The translations under genes were made by a program, and so were the position numbers. From NCBI GenBank assembly GCA_949286295.1, contig CASECK010000043.1, forward strand, positions 1-6,222: a stretch of DNA of 6,222 nucleotides, read 5' to 3'. The stretch is from an uncultured bacterium. Its GTDB lineage: Bacteria; Bacillota; Clostridia; Oscillospirales; Oscillospiraceae. Under the pieces are notes generated by a model. It was not told the origin of the DNA and did not search any database. It worked only from the letters and a program-made list of their open reading frames with translations. Shown here in pieces: positions 1 to 5,174 of the stretch. Position 1 is the stretch's first letter. Each line of letters starts with the position of its first letter.

Positions 1-477
1 AACATGAAATTCATGATGAACGGGGCCCTCACCATCGGCACCCTGGACGGCGCCAATGTGGAGATGCACCAGCAGCTGGGGGAGGAGAACATCTTCCTCT
101 TCGGCCTGACCGCCGACCAGGTCAATCAGCTCAAGCGCAACGGCTATCACTCCCTGGACTACTACCAGCACAACCCGGCCCTGAAGCGGGTGCTGGACCA
201 GGTCGCCGCCGGCTTCCAGGACGGCGTGGCCTACAACAGCCTGACCAACCGGCTGCTGTTCGGCGCCGGCGGGGCCATGGCCGACGAGTATATGCTGCTG
301 GCCGACTTTGACAGCTACTGCCAGGCCCACCGCCGCTCCCTGGAGGCCTACGCCGATCGCAAGCGCTGGAACCAGATGTCCCTGGTCAACATCGCCCGCT
401 CCGGCATCTTCGCCGCCGACCGCTCCATCCGGGAGTACGCGCAGGCCATCTGGCACGTCCCCACCCGCATCCACTAA
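1..477 (+). CDS. glgP: Glycogen/starch/maltodextrin phosphorylase, C-terminal part (5' end outside window)
   Basis: Glycogen phosphorylase (GT35 family) cleaves alpha-1,4-glucan ends with phosphate to give glucose-1-phosphate in the cytoplasm. The visible 158 residues start in mid-gene with NMKFMMNGALTIGTLDGANV. This is the hallmark stretch around the PLP-binding lysine, which is the third visible residue (codon at 7-9), followed by the GTLDGANVEM phosphate/PLP-site segment. After it come GEENIFLFGL and a typical C-terminal helical region ending KRWNQMSLVNIARSGIFAADRSIREYAQAIW, the usual phosphorylase C terminus. Full-length family members are about 750-850 aa, so roughly the last fifth is seen. 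The frame is open from base 1 to TAA at 475-477; the ATG at base 4 is internal, not a start. A strong intrinsic terminator follows 7 nt after the stop, so this is the last gene of its transcript. Whether glycogen or maltodextrin is the preferred substrate cannot be told from this end. Confidence 0.95.
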   Translation, partial: NMKFMMNGALTIGTLDGANVEMHQQLGEENIFLFGLTADQVNQLKRNGYHSLDYYQHNPALKRVLDQVAAGFQDGVAYNSLTNRLLFGAGGAMADEYMLLADFDSYCQAHRRSLEAYADRKRWNQMSLVNIARSGIFAADRSIREYAQAIWHVPTRIH

Positions 478-484
478 AGCAGGC

Positions 485-519
485 AAAAGACCACCGGCCG
501 GGAGGCCGGTGGTCTTTTT
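485..519 (+). terminator. Intrinsic terminator of the phosphorylase gene, possibly bidirectional
   Basis: A perfect 15-bp stem (AAAAGACCACCGGCC at 485-499, GGCCGGTGGTCTTTT at 504-518) encloses a GGGA tetraloop and ends in a T5 run at 515-519. It begins 7 nt after the phosphorylase stop. Because the stem starts with AAAA, the - strand transcript also ends in U4, so it could terminate the convergent aminotransferase gene from the other side, more weakly. Confidence 0.93.
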
Positions 520-537
520 GCGAAACGCAGCTCATCG

Positions 538-562
538 CCGCCCCCTCCCCTCGCCGGGGCGG
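538..562 (-). other. G+C-rich stem-loop downstream of the aminotransferase stop
   Basis: CCGCCCC at 538-544 pairs with GGGGCGG at 556-562 across an 11-nt loop. On the - strand this lies 13 nt beyond the aminotransferase stop. No T run follows, so by itself it is not a canonical terminator. It may stabilise the mRNA 3' end ahead of the bidirectional terminator at 485-519. The pairing is visible but its role is inferred. Confidence 0.3.
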
Positions 563-575
563 GCGGTCCCCCTTG

Positions 576-1757
576 TCAGCGATAGGAATCCGCCAGCGCC
601 TGGAACCGGGGCAGGGCCCGGCGGATGCGCTCGGTGGGCACGCAGTAGGAGATGCGCACATGGCCGGGGGCCCCGAAACCGGAGCCCGGCACGATGAGCA
701 GGTCGTGCTCCTTGGCCCGCTGGCTGAAGGCCCCGTCGTCCGGCTCTAAGCTCCGGGGGAAGAGATAGAACGCCCCGTTGGGTTCCACCACGTGGTACCC
801 CATCTCCCGCAGGGCGCGGACCAGCAGCTTCGCGTTTTCCTCATACACCCCGATGTCCGCCGTCATATCGCAGCACAGGGAGGTGACCTGCTGGAAGAGG
901 CTGGGGGCGTTCACATACCCCAGGCTGCGGCCAGCCCCGGCCACGGCGGCATAGACGTCGCCGCTGCCAGTGACGCCGGCGGGCACCAGCACATAGCCCA
1001 GCCGCTCGCCGGGCAGGGAGAGGGATTTGGAGAAGGAGTAGCACACGATGGTGTCCCGGTAGAGGTGGGGAATCCACTCCACCTTCACCCCGCCGTAGAC
1101 AATCTCCCGGTAGGGCTCGTCCGAAACCAGATAGATGGGATGCCCATACTCCCGGCTCTTCCGGGTGAGCACTTCCGCCAGCCGCTCCAGCGTCTGCCGG
1201 GAGTAGACCACGCCGGAGGGGTTGTTGGGGCTGTTGACCACCACGCCCTTGGTGTGCGGGGTGACGGCCCGCTCGAAAGCGTCAAAGTCAATCTGGAACG
1301 ACTCAATCTCCGGGGGAATCATCACCATCTTGGCCCCCGCCCCCTCGATGAACACCTTGTACTCCGGGAAATAGGGGGCAAAAACGATAAACTCATCCCC
1401 GGGGCAGGTCAGGCCGTTGAACACGCAGCACAAAGAGGCGGCGGCGCCCACCGTGAGGTAGAGCTCATTGGCGGTATAGCTGGCGCCAAACCGGCGGTTG
1501 AGGGAGTCGGCAAACCGCTGTCTGGCCCCGGCGTCCCCCTGGGCGCTGGTGTAGCAGTGAATCTGCTCCGGCTGCTCCCGGAGCAGGCGGATGGCCTGCT
1601 CGTTGACCGCGGCGGGGGCGGGCACGCTGGGATTGCCGATGGAGAAATCAAAGACGTTTTCCGCCCCCACCTGGGCGGCCCGGAGCTTGCCGTACTCAAA
1701 CAGCTCGCGGATGACAGACCGGGCGTTGCCCAGCCCCTTCATGCGTTCAGAAACCAT
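576..1757 (-). CDS. PLP-dependent class I/II aminotransferase (AspB-like)
   Basis: Fold-type I aminotransferase of 393 aa, a normal family length, acting in the cytoplasm on an amino acid/keto acid pair. The order of motifs is complete. GNPSVPAP is at 41-48, followed by YTSAQGD (69-75) and TVGAAAS (102-108). NSPNNPSG at 175-182 contains the PLP-contacting Asn179. SDEPYREIVY at 212-221 contains Asp213 (pairs with the PLP pyridine N) and Tyr216. YSFSKSLSLPGERLGY at 240-255 contains the Schiff-base Lys244 and phosphate-binding Arg252. VRISYC at 367-372 contains the substrate-carboxylate Arg368. The start at 1757 is supported by AGGAGGT at 1768-1774, 10 nt upstream; the alternative Met6 would be much farther from it. 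Its promoter lies at 1809-1837, divergent from the enzyme I-like gene. Aspartate is the usual database label for this Clostridia subgroup, but substrate specificity cannot be read from the sequence and other amino acids remain possible, so no gene symbol is given. Confidence 0.93.
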   Translation of the reverse strand: MVSERMKGLGNARSVIRELFEYGKLRAAQVGAENVFDFSIGNPSVPAPAAVNEQAIRLLREQPEQIHCYTSAQGDAGARQRFADSLNRRFGASYTANELYLTVGAAASLCCVFNGLTCPGDEFIVFAPYFPEYKVFIEGAGAKMVMIPPEIESFQIDFDAFERAVTPHTKGVVVNSPNNPSGVVYSRQTLERLAEVLTRKSREYGHPIYLVSDEPYREIVYGGVKVEWIPHLYRDTIVCYSFSKSLSLPGERLGYVLVPAGVTGSGDVYAAVAGAGRSLGYVNAPSLFQQVTSLCCDMTADIGVYEENAKLLVRALREMGYHVVEPNGAFYLFPRSLEPDDGAFSQRAKEHDLLIVPGSGFGAPGHVRISYCVPTERIRRALPRFQALADSYR

Positions 1758-1781
1758 AGTCGCGATGACCTCCTGTCTGCG

Positions 1782-1804
1782 CCCGCCGCTGGGCGGGGCT
1801 TTTT
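1782..1804 (-). other. Hairpin in the 5' leader of the aminotransferase mRNA
   Basis: CCCGCC (1782-1787) pairs with GGCGGG (1792-1797) around a 4-nt loop, and a T5 run (1800-1804) follows on the + strand. Read on +, this resembles a short intrinsic terminator, but no + strand gene precedes it. On the - strand it sits between the predicted transcription start (about 1802) and the AGGAGG at 1769-1774. It would therefore form a hairpin at the very 5' end of the aminotransferase mRNA, which commonly protects mRNA ends. It could also block + strand antisense readthrough into the next promoter. Confidence 0.5.
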
Positions 1805-1808
1805 CGTT

Positions 1809-1837
1809 ATTATAGCATAACAGTTTATTCCAGTAAA
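1809..1837 (-). promoter_or_regulatory. Sigma-A type promoter of the aminotransferase gene
   Basis: Read on the - strand: TTTACT (-35, 1832-1837), a 17-nt spacer, and a perfect TATAAT (-10, 1809-1814) preceded by TGC, giving an extended -10 (TGnTATAAT). Spacing is ideal. Predicted start of transcription is near 1802, leaving a leader of about 45 nt before the ATG at 1757. Confidence 0.85.
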
Positions 1838-1953
1838 GTCAAAATCGCCCTCAAATTTGGCGCGCGCTCCCCTGTCTCACCCCCCCGGCGGCCGGTCCAT
1901 GAATTGCACAAACCGCCAATTTAACTCGATAAAGAGTTTGTGGGAAAGGTTAC

Positions 1954-1982
1954 TTTACAAACCGGACGGCAGCGTCTATAAT
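1954..1982 (+). promoter_or_regulatory. Sigma-A type promoter of the enzyme I-like gene
   Basis: TTTACA (-35, 1954-1959), a spacer of exactly 17 nt and a perfect TATAAT (-10, 1977-1982). Predicted transcription start is near 1989, with a leader of about 40 nt to the GTG at 2029. It is divergent from the promoter at 1809-1837, with about 117 bp between the two -35 boxes. The 8-mer ACAAACCG occurs at 1908-1915 and again at 1957-1964, overlapping the -35, and might be a regulator site. Confidence 0.88.
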
Positions 1983-2012
1983 CATAGAAAATATCCGTGC
2001 TCCGTTTCGGGG

Positions 2013-2021
2013 AAGGGGGTG
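2013..2021 (+). promoter_or_regulatory. Ribosome binding site that fixes the GTG start at 2029
   Basis: AAGGGGGTG differs from AAGGAGGTG by one base and ends 7 nt before GTG at 2029-2031. There is no comparable site before the next in-frame ATG (codon 10, 2056-2058). The residues between the two starts fit the beta strand that opens the enzyme I fold, so the GTG is preferred. Confidence 0.75.
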
Positions 2022-2028
2022 GCGAGAG

Positions 2029-2784
2029 GTGCAGATTGTAACGGGCAAGCCCATTATGGAACAAATCGTGGCCGGCCGCCTGTGCTTCTACCGCCGCCCC
2101 GCCCCCAGCCCTCAGATGTACGCCCAGGGCAGCTGGCGGCAAGAGCTGGGCCGCTTCCACCAGGCCCGTCAGGCCGCCATTGCCCAGCTGCGGGGCCTGT
2201 ACGCCCGGGCGCTGGAACAGGTGGGGGAGGAGGTGGCCTCCATCTTCTCCACCCACTGCCTGCTGCTGGAGGACCGGGATTACATCGAGGCCGTCCGCGC
2301 CCTTCTCGAGGGGCGGAGCATTACCGCCGAGTACGCCGTGCAGATGGCGGAGGTCAGCTTTTCCGCCGCCTTCGCCGCCATGGAGAGCCCCTATATGCGG
2401 GCCCGGGCGGCGGACATCCGGGACATCTCCCAGCGGGTGCTCCGGACCCTGATGGGCGGCCGGCAGGAGCTGCCCATGACCCAGCCGGCCATTCTGGTGG
2501 CCGACGAGTACCTGCCCAGCGAGGTCATGGACTTCGACCGGCGGCGGCTATTGGGCCTTATCACCCGGCGGGGCAGCCTGGACAGCCACACCGCCATGCT
2601 GGTCCGTGCCTACCGCATCCCCGCCATGGTAGAGGTCTCCCTCGCCGCCAGGTGGGAGGGGCATCTGGCCCTGATGGACGGCTACACTGGAAAAATCTAT
2701 CTGGACCCGGAGCAGCGCCAGCAGGACATCCTGCGGGAGCTGTACCAGGCCAACGGCCGGCCCCGGGAGCTGGCAGCCCTGTAA
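2029..2784 (+). CDS. Free-standing N-terminal domain of PTS enzyme I (phosphohistidine + HPr-binding domains only)
   Basis: Enzyme I (PtsI) passes phosphate from PEP to HPr and is about 570 aa. This protein has 251 aa and matches only its N-terminal half. Residues 1-25 give the opening strand. Residues 30-145 form the helical HPr-docking part with typical enzyme I text such as SIFSTHCLLLED (71-82), FAAMESPYMRARAADIRDIS (115-134) and RVLRTL. Residues 153-225 form the phosphohistidine alpha/beta part with AILVADEYLPSEVMDFDRRR and DSHTAMLVRAYRIPAMVEV. Its His187 is placed almost exactly as the active-site His189 of E. coli enzyme I. Residues 226-251 match the linker helix, ending at the normal domain border. 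The PEP-binding TIM barrel is absent, and the 57 nt before the next gene hold only a hairpin. The start is GTG with a good RBS. Domain identity is certain; function is not. Isolated enzyme I N-domains are known to exchange phosphate with phospho-HPr but not to accept it from PEP. The family label is preferred over PEP synthase/PPDK swivel domains because of the HPr-docking helices. Confidence 0.85.
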   Translation: MQIVTGKPIMEQIVAGRLCFYRRPAPSPQMYAQGSWRQELGRFHQARQAAIAQLRGLYARALEQVGEEVASIFSTHCLLLEDRDYIEAVRALLEGRSITAEYAVQMAEVSFSAAFAAMESPYMRARAADIRDISQRVLRTLMGGRQELPMTQPAILVADEYLPSEVMDFDRRRLLGLITRRGSLDSHTAMLVRAYRIPAMVEVSLAARWEGHLALMDGYTGKIYLDPEQRQQDILRELYQANGRPRELAAL

Positions 2785-2793
2785 GTACTAACT

Positions 2794-2835
2794 GCGCGCC
2801 GGGGAGGCGGAGATTGCTCCGCCTCCCCGGCGCGC
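2794..2835. terminator. Perfect 18-bp hairpin shared by the convergent enzyme I-like and buk genes
   Basis: GCGCGCCGGGGAGGCGGA (2794-2811) pairs perfectly with TCCGCCTCCCCGGCGCGC (2818-2835) around a 6-nt loop. It starts 9 nt after the stop of the enzyme I-like gene and lies 5 nt beyond the buk stop, filling the gap between them. No T run follows on either strand, so it is a strong 3' stem-loop rather than a textbook intrinsic terminator. It may stop polymerase inefficiently or protect both mRNA 3' ends. Confidence 0.7.
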
Positions 2836-2840
2836 TGCTC

Positions 2841-3929
2841 TCACCGCACGGTGACCGGGCAGACCGGATGATAGGTGTGAAGCTGCTCCCGCCCCTCCAA
2901 AATGCGCAGCGCGCCCTGGGCCAGGGCCTCCATCTCATTCTCCCCGGGGATGACCACCACCCGGCACAGGTTGTGGAGGTAATCGATGACCATCCCAGTA
3001 AGCTTCTTGGAGTGGGCCAGCCCCCCGGTGAGAATCACCGCGTCAATCAGCTCGGTGAAGCAGCCCAGCATGACCCCCACCCCCTTGGCAATCTGGAGGG
3101 CCTGGGCCTGATACACCAGGGCGGCCCACTCATCCCCGGCGGCGATGCGCCGCTCCACCTCCCGGCAGTCGTGGGTGCCCAGCAGGGCGGACATCCCGCC
3201 CTCGCCCCGAAGCTTTTTCAGCATCTGCGCCTTGGTGTACTTCCCCGAGTAGCACATATCCACCACATAGAGCATATTCAGGCTGCCCGCCCGGTCCGGG
3301 GAGAAGGGTCCGGCGTCGTCGGACACCGAGTCGATGATGCGGCCCCTCCGGTGGGCGGAGATGGAGATTCCGCCCCCCAGGTGGGCGATGACCAGGTTCA
3401 TCTCCTCATAGGCCCGGCCCATGGCCTGGGCGTACTTGTGGCCGGTGGCCCGGGCGTTGAGCACATGGCAGAAGCTGGTGCGGGTGACCTCCCGAAAGCC
3501 GGTGACCCGGGCCTCGGGCAGCATCTCGTCGCTGGTCACCGCGTCATAGATATAGGCGGGAATACCAAGGGGGGCGGCAAAGGCCCGGGCCATAAGCCCG
3601 CCCAGATTGGACGCGTGGTCAAACACCGTGTGGTGCAGCAGGCAGTCAGCCAGTCCGTCGTCCACCAGGTACCCCCCGGAGACGATGTTTGGAATGATTC
3701 CCCCCCGGCCCACCACGGCGGACAGCCTGCCCAGGTCAAAGCCCTGCTGGGCCAGCCACCCCCGGACCAGGGCCACCCGGTAGTCCAGCTGGCCGCTGAG
3801 CTGGGGAAAGGGGGCCAGGTCCCGGTTGTCATGGACAAAGCTGCGCTCCATCAGGGGATGCGCGTCCTCGAATACCGCCGCCTTCGTGCTGGTGGAGCCC
3901 GGGTTCAGGACCAAAATCATATGGGACAT
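2841..3929 (-). CDS. buk: Butyrate kinase
   Basis: Butyrate kinase converts butyryl-phosphate + ADP to butyrate + ATP in the cytoplasm and belongs to the acetokinase branch of the ASKHA fold. The 362 aa match the usual length of about 355. NPGSTSTK (9-16) is the N-terminal phosphate-binding signature. VGRGG (73-77) carries an Arg that binds substrate in acetate kinase. YDAVTSDEM (128-136) places the likely catalytic Asp129. HLGGGISISA (183-192) is the ATP phosphate loop, followed by GPFSPDRAGSL (207-217). ILTGGLAHSK (299-308) is the adenosine-binding segment and GENEMEALAQGALR (329-342) the C-terminal signature. The start at 3929 is set by GGAGGT at 3935-3940, 5 nt upstream. The gene follows ptb by 20 nt and must be cotranscribed with it. 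The open frame extends upstream to 4340, but that part lies inside ptb in another frame and is not protein. Branched-chain acyl-phosphates are an alternative substrate, but no bkd genes are near. Confidence 0.95.
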   Translation of the reverse strand: MSHMILVLNPGSTSTKAAVFEDAHPLMERSFVHDNRDLAPFPQLSGQLDYRVALVRGWLAQQGFDLGRLSAVVGRGGIIPNIVSGGYLVDDGLADCLLHHTVFDHASNLGGLMARAFAAPLGIPAYIYDAVTSDEMLPEARVTGFREVTRTSFCHVLNARATGHKYAQAMGRAYEEMNLVIAHLGGGISISAHRRGRIIDSVSDDAGPFSPDRAGSLNMLYVVDMCYSGKYTKAQMLKKLRGEGGMSALLGTHDCREVERRIAAGDEWAALVYQAQALQIAKGVGVMLGCFTELIDAVILTGGLAHSKKLTGMVIDYLHNLCRVVVIPGENEMEALAQGALRILEGREQLHTYHPVCPVTVR

Positions 3930-3949
3930 CACAGACCTCCTCTCCTCTG

Positions 3950-4873
3950 TCAGGGCCTTGGCCCGCGGCTTTGCGCCCCCATGGCCGCGCAGATTAGGAT
4001 GGACCAGTATTTCTCCTGGGGCGCGGCGCCTCTGGAGTTGACGGTGATGGGCACCCGGGCCCCCAGCACCACCCCGGCCATCTCCCCGCCGGCAAGGCCG
4101 TACAGGGCCTTGCCCAGCAGGTTGCCCGCGGCGATGGAGGGGCACAGCAGAATGTCCGCCTGACCGGCCACCGGACTTTGATACCCCTTGATTCGGGCGG
4201 CCTGGCAGTCGGTGGCCAGGTCCAGCGAGATGGGCCCCTCCACCACGCACTGGGCCAGTTCTCCCCGCGCCCAGGCCTCCTTCAGCGCGGCGGCGTCCAG
4301 GGTCTCCGGCATGGCCGGATTCACCGTCTCCGCCGCGCACAGCACCGCCGCCATGGGCCGCTCATACCCCAAAAAGTGGCAGAGCGCCACGGCGTTGTTC
4401 AGAATTTGTCTCTTCTGCTCCAAGTCAGGGGCCACCACCATCCCCCCGTCGGTGAGGAACAGCAGCTTGTGGTAGGCCGGCACATCCAAGACCGCCACAT
4501 GGGACATGAGCGTCCCCGTCCCGATGCCCCTGCGGCGGTCCACCACCTCTTTCAGCAGCGTGCCGGTGGGCACCATGCCCTTAATCAGCATCTCTCCCCG
4601 GCCCTCCCGAATCAGCTCCACCGCCCGGGCGGCGCAGGCCTGGTCCGTGTCCGCCTCCGCCACCTGCTCCAGGGACAGCTCCTCCCCCAGCTCCCGGGCG
4701 ATGGCCGCTATCTCCTCTCCTTTTCCCACCAGGACCGGCCAAATCAGTCCGTCCCGCCGGGCGGCAAACACCGCCTGAAGGGTGTGCCTGTCGTGCGCGG
4801 CCGCCACCACCGCCCGCCTGGGCGGCTGGCGGCGCAGGGTCTCCCTAAGGGCCTGAAACCCGGAGATGACCAT
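3950..4873 (-). CDS. ptb: Phosphate butyryltransferase (phosphotransbutyrylase)
   Basis: Ptb converts butyryl-CoA + phosphate to butyryl-phosphate + CoA, feeding Buk; it belongs to the phosphate acetyl/butyryltransferase family. The 307 aa equal the normal family length (about 300). Recognisable segments are EMLIKGMVPTGTLLKEVVD (94-112), LMSHVAVLDVPAYHKLLFLT (122-141) with DGGM, VEGPISLDLA (211-220), ADILLCPSIAAGNLLGKAL (239-257) and the C-terminal PITVNSRGAAPQEKYWSI (275-292), which replaces the more usual PxVLTSRAD form. The start chosen is ATG at 4871-4873, served by GGGAGGAG 7 nt upstream. The frame stays open to an ATG at 4937-4939, but that codon overlaps the predicted -10 box and would add 22 residues atypical of the family. 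ptb is the first gene of a two-gene operon with buk. Branched acyl-CoA as substrate cannot be excluded. Confidence 0.94.
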   Translation of the reverse strand: MVISGFQALRETLRRQPPRRAVVAAAHDRHTLQAVFAARRDGLIWPVLVGKGEEIAAIARELGEELSLEQVAEADTDQACAARAVELIREGRGEMLIKGMVPTGTLLKEVVDRRRGIGTGTLMSHVAVLDVPAYHKLLFLTDGGMVVAPDLEQKRQILNNAVALCHFLGYERPMAAVLCAAETVNPAMPETLDAAALKEAWARGELAQCVVEGPISLDLATDCQAARIKGYQSPVAGQADILLCPSIAAGNLLGKALYGLAGGEMAGVVLGARVPITVNSRGAAPQEKYWSILICAAMGAQSRGPRP

Positions 4874-4878
4874 ACCTT

Positions 4879-4886
4879 CTCCTCCC
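4879..4886 (-). promoter_or_regulatory. Ribosome binding site that fixes the ptb start
   Basis: GGGAGGAG on the - strand, with the GGAGG core at 4881-4885, lies 7 nt before ATG at 4873. The upstream in-frame Met codons at 4897 and 4939 lack a well-spaced site, so the shorter protein is chosen. Confidence 0.8.
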
Positions 4887-4904
4887 ATCTCTTCCATATC
4901 CTTC

Positions 4905-4920
4905 CGCCCCTCCCGGGGCG
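4905..4920 (-). other. Hairpin in the 5' leader of the ptb-buk mRNA
   Basis: On the - strand CGCCCC (4915-4920) and GGGGCG (4905-4910) pair around a GGGA tetraloop. It lies about 11 nt after the predicted transcription start (about 4931) and about 18 nt before the ribosome binding site. It may stabilise the 5' end. No regulatory RNA family is recognised. Confidence 0.45.
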
Positions 4921-4937
4921 CGGTTCCCAGTGCTGTC

Positions 4938-4966
4938 ATTGTACCACCATCCGGCCCAAAAGTATA
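4938..4966 (-). promoter_or_regulatory. Probable promoter of the ptb-buk operon
   Basis: On the - strand: TACAAT (-10, 4938-4943) with a weak TATACT (-35, 4961-4966) 17 nt upstream. The -10 is good (5/6), while the -35 matches only 3/6, suggesting a weaker or activator-assisted promoter. Predicted start is near 4931, which would leave the ATG at 4937-4939 outside the mRNA. Confidence 0.55.
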
Positions 4967-5017
4967 GCCGGGAATCCCCCTCCTGCTGCCCTGGGACCGG
5001 AAATGGCTGTTTCCCTC

Positions 5018-5046
5018 TTGACGGGACGGCCCGGAATGGGTATAAT
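5018..5046 (+). promoter_or_regulatory. Strong promoter of the tRNA-Thr gene
   Basis: TTGACG (-35, 5018-5023), 17-nt spacer, perfect TATAAT (-10, 5041-5046). This is the closest to consensus in the window, as expected for a tRNA gene. Predicted start is near 5053, about 10 nt before the mature tRNA 5' end. It is divergent from the ptb-buk promoter. Confidence 0.9.
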
Positions 5047-5062
5047 AGCACTCGCATCATCC

Positions 5063-5137
5063 GCTGGTGTGGCTCAGGGGTAGAGCAGCTCACTCGTAAT
5101 GAGCAGGCCGTGGGTTCGATTCCCACCACCAGCTCCA
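5063..5137 (+). tRNA. tRNA-Thr, anticodon CGT
   Basis: A full 75-nt cloverleaf can be folded by eye. The acceptor GCTGGTG (5063-5069) pairs perfectly with CACCAGC (5127-5133). The D stem is GCTC/GAGC (5072-5075/5083-5086). The anticodon stem GCTCA/TGAGC (5088-5092/5100-5104) encloses the loop CTCGTAA, giving anticodon CGT at 5095-5097, which reads ACG threonine codons. The variable loop is 5 nt. The T stem GTGGG/CCCAC encloses TTCGATT. Discriminator T5134 is followed by encoded CCA (5135-5137). The gene stands alone with its own promoter and terminator rather than in a tRNA cluster. Confidence 0.97.
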
Positions 5138-5140
5138 CGC

Positions 5141-5174
5141 CGGAGCAAGCTTTTCTTGTTTGCTCCGATTTTTT
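5141..5174 (+). terminator. Intrinsic terminator of the tRNA-Thr gene
   Basis: CGGAGCAAGC (5141-5150) pairs with GTTTGCTCCG (5158-5167), with one G-T pair, around a 7-nt T-rich loop. T6 follows at 5169-5174. It begins 3 nt after the encoded CCA. Confidence 0.92.

Noticed and set aside
792..1820. 342-codon + strand frame antisense to the aminotransferase
   Set aside because: It mirrors the real gene codon for codon and has low-complexity composition and no start signals.
2785..2840. Frameshifted remainder of a full-length enzyme I gene after the stop at 2784
   Set aside because: Only a hairpin fits between this stop and the end of buk, and the stop lies at the natural domain boundary.
1857..4163. 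Long + strand open frame of 768 codons spanning the enzyme I-like gene and the antisense of buk
   Set aside because: It crosses two well-supported genes in other frames, is Gly/Pro/His/Arg-rich without family resemblance and has no ribosome binding site. Such stop-free shadows are expected in G+C-rich DNA.
3930..4340. N-terminal extension of buk by 137 residues
   Set aside because: The extension overlaps ptb in another frame, is unlike any butyrate kinase, and the ATG at 3929 has its own GGAGGT.
4178..5083. 301-codon + strand frame antisense to ptb
   Set aside because: It is a shadow of ptb and runs into the tRNA-Thr promoter and gene.
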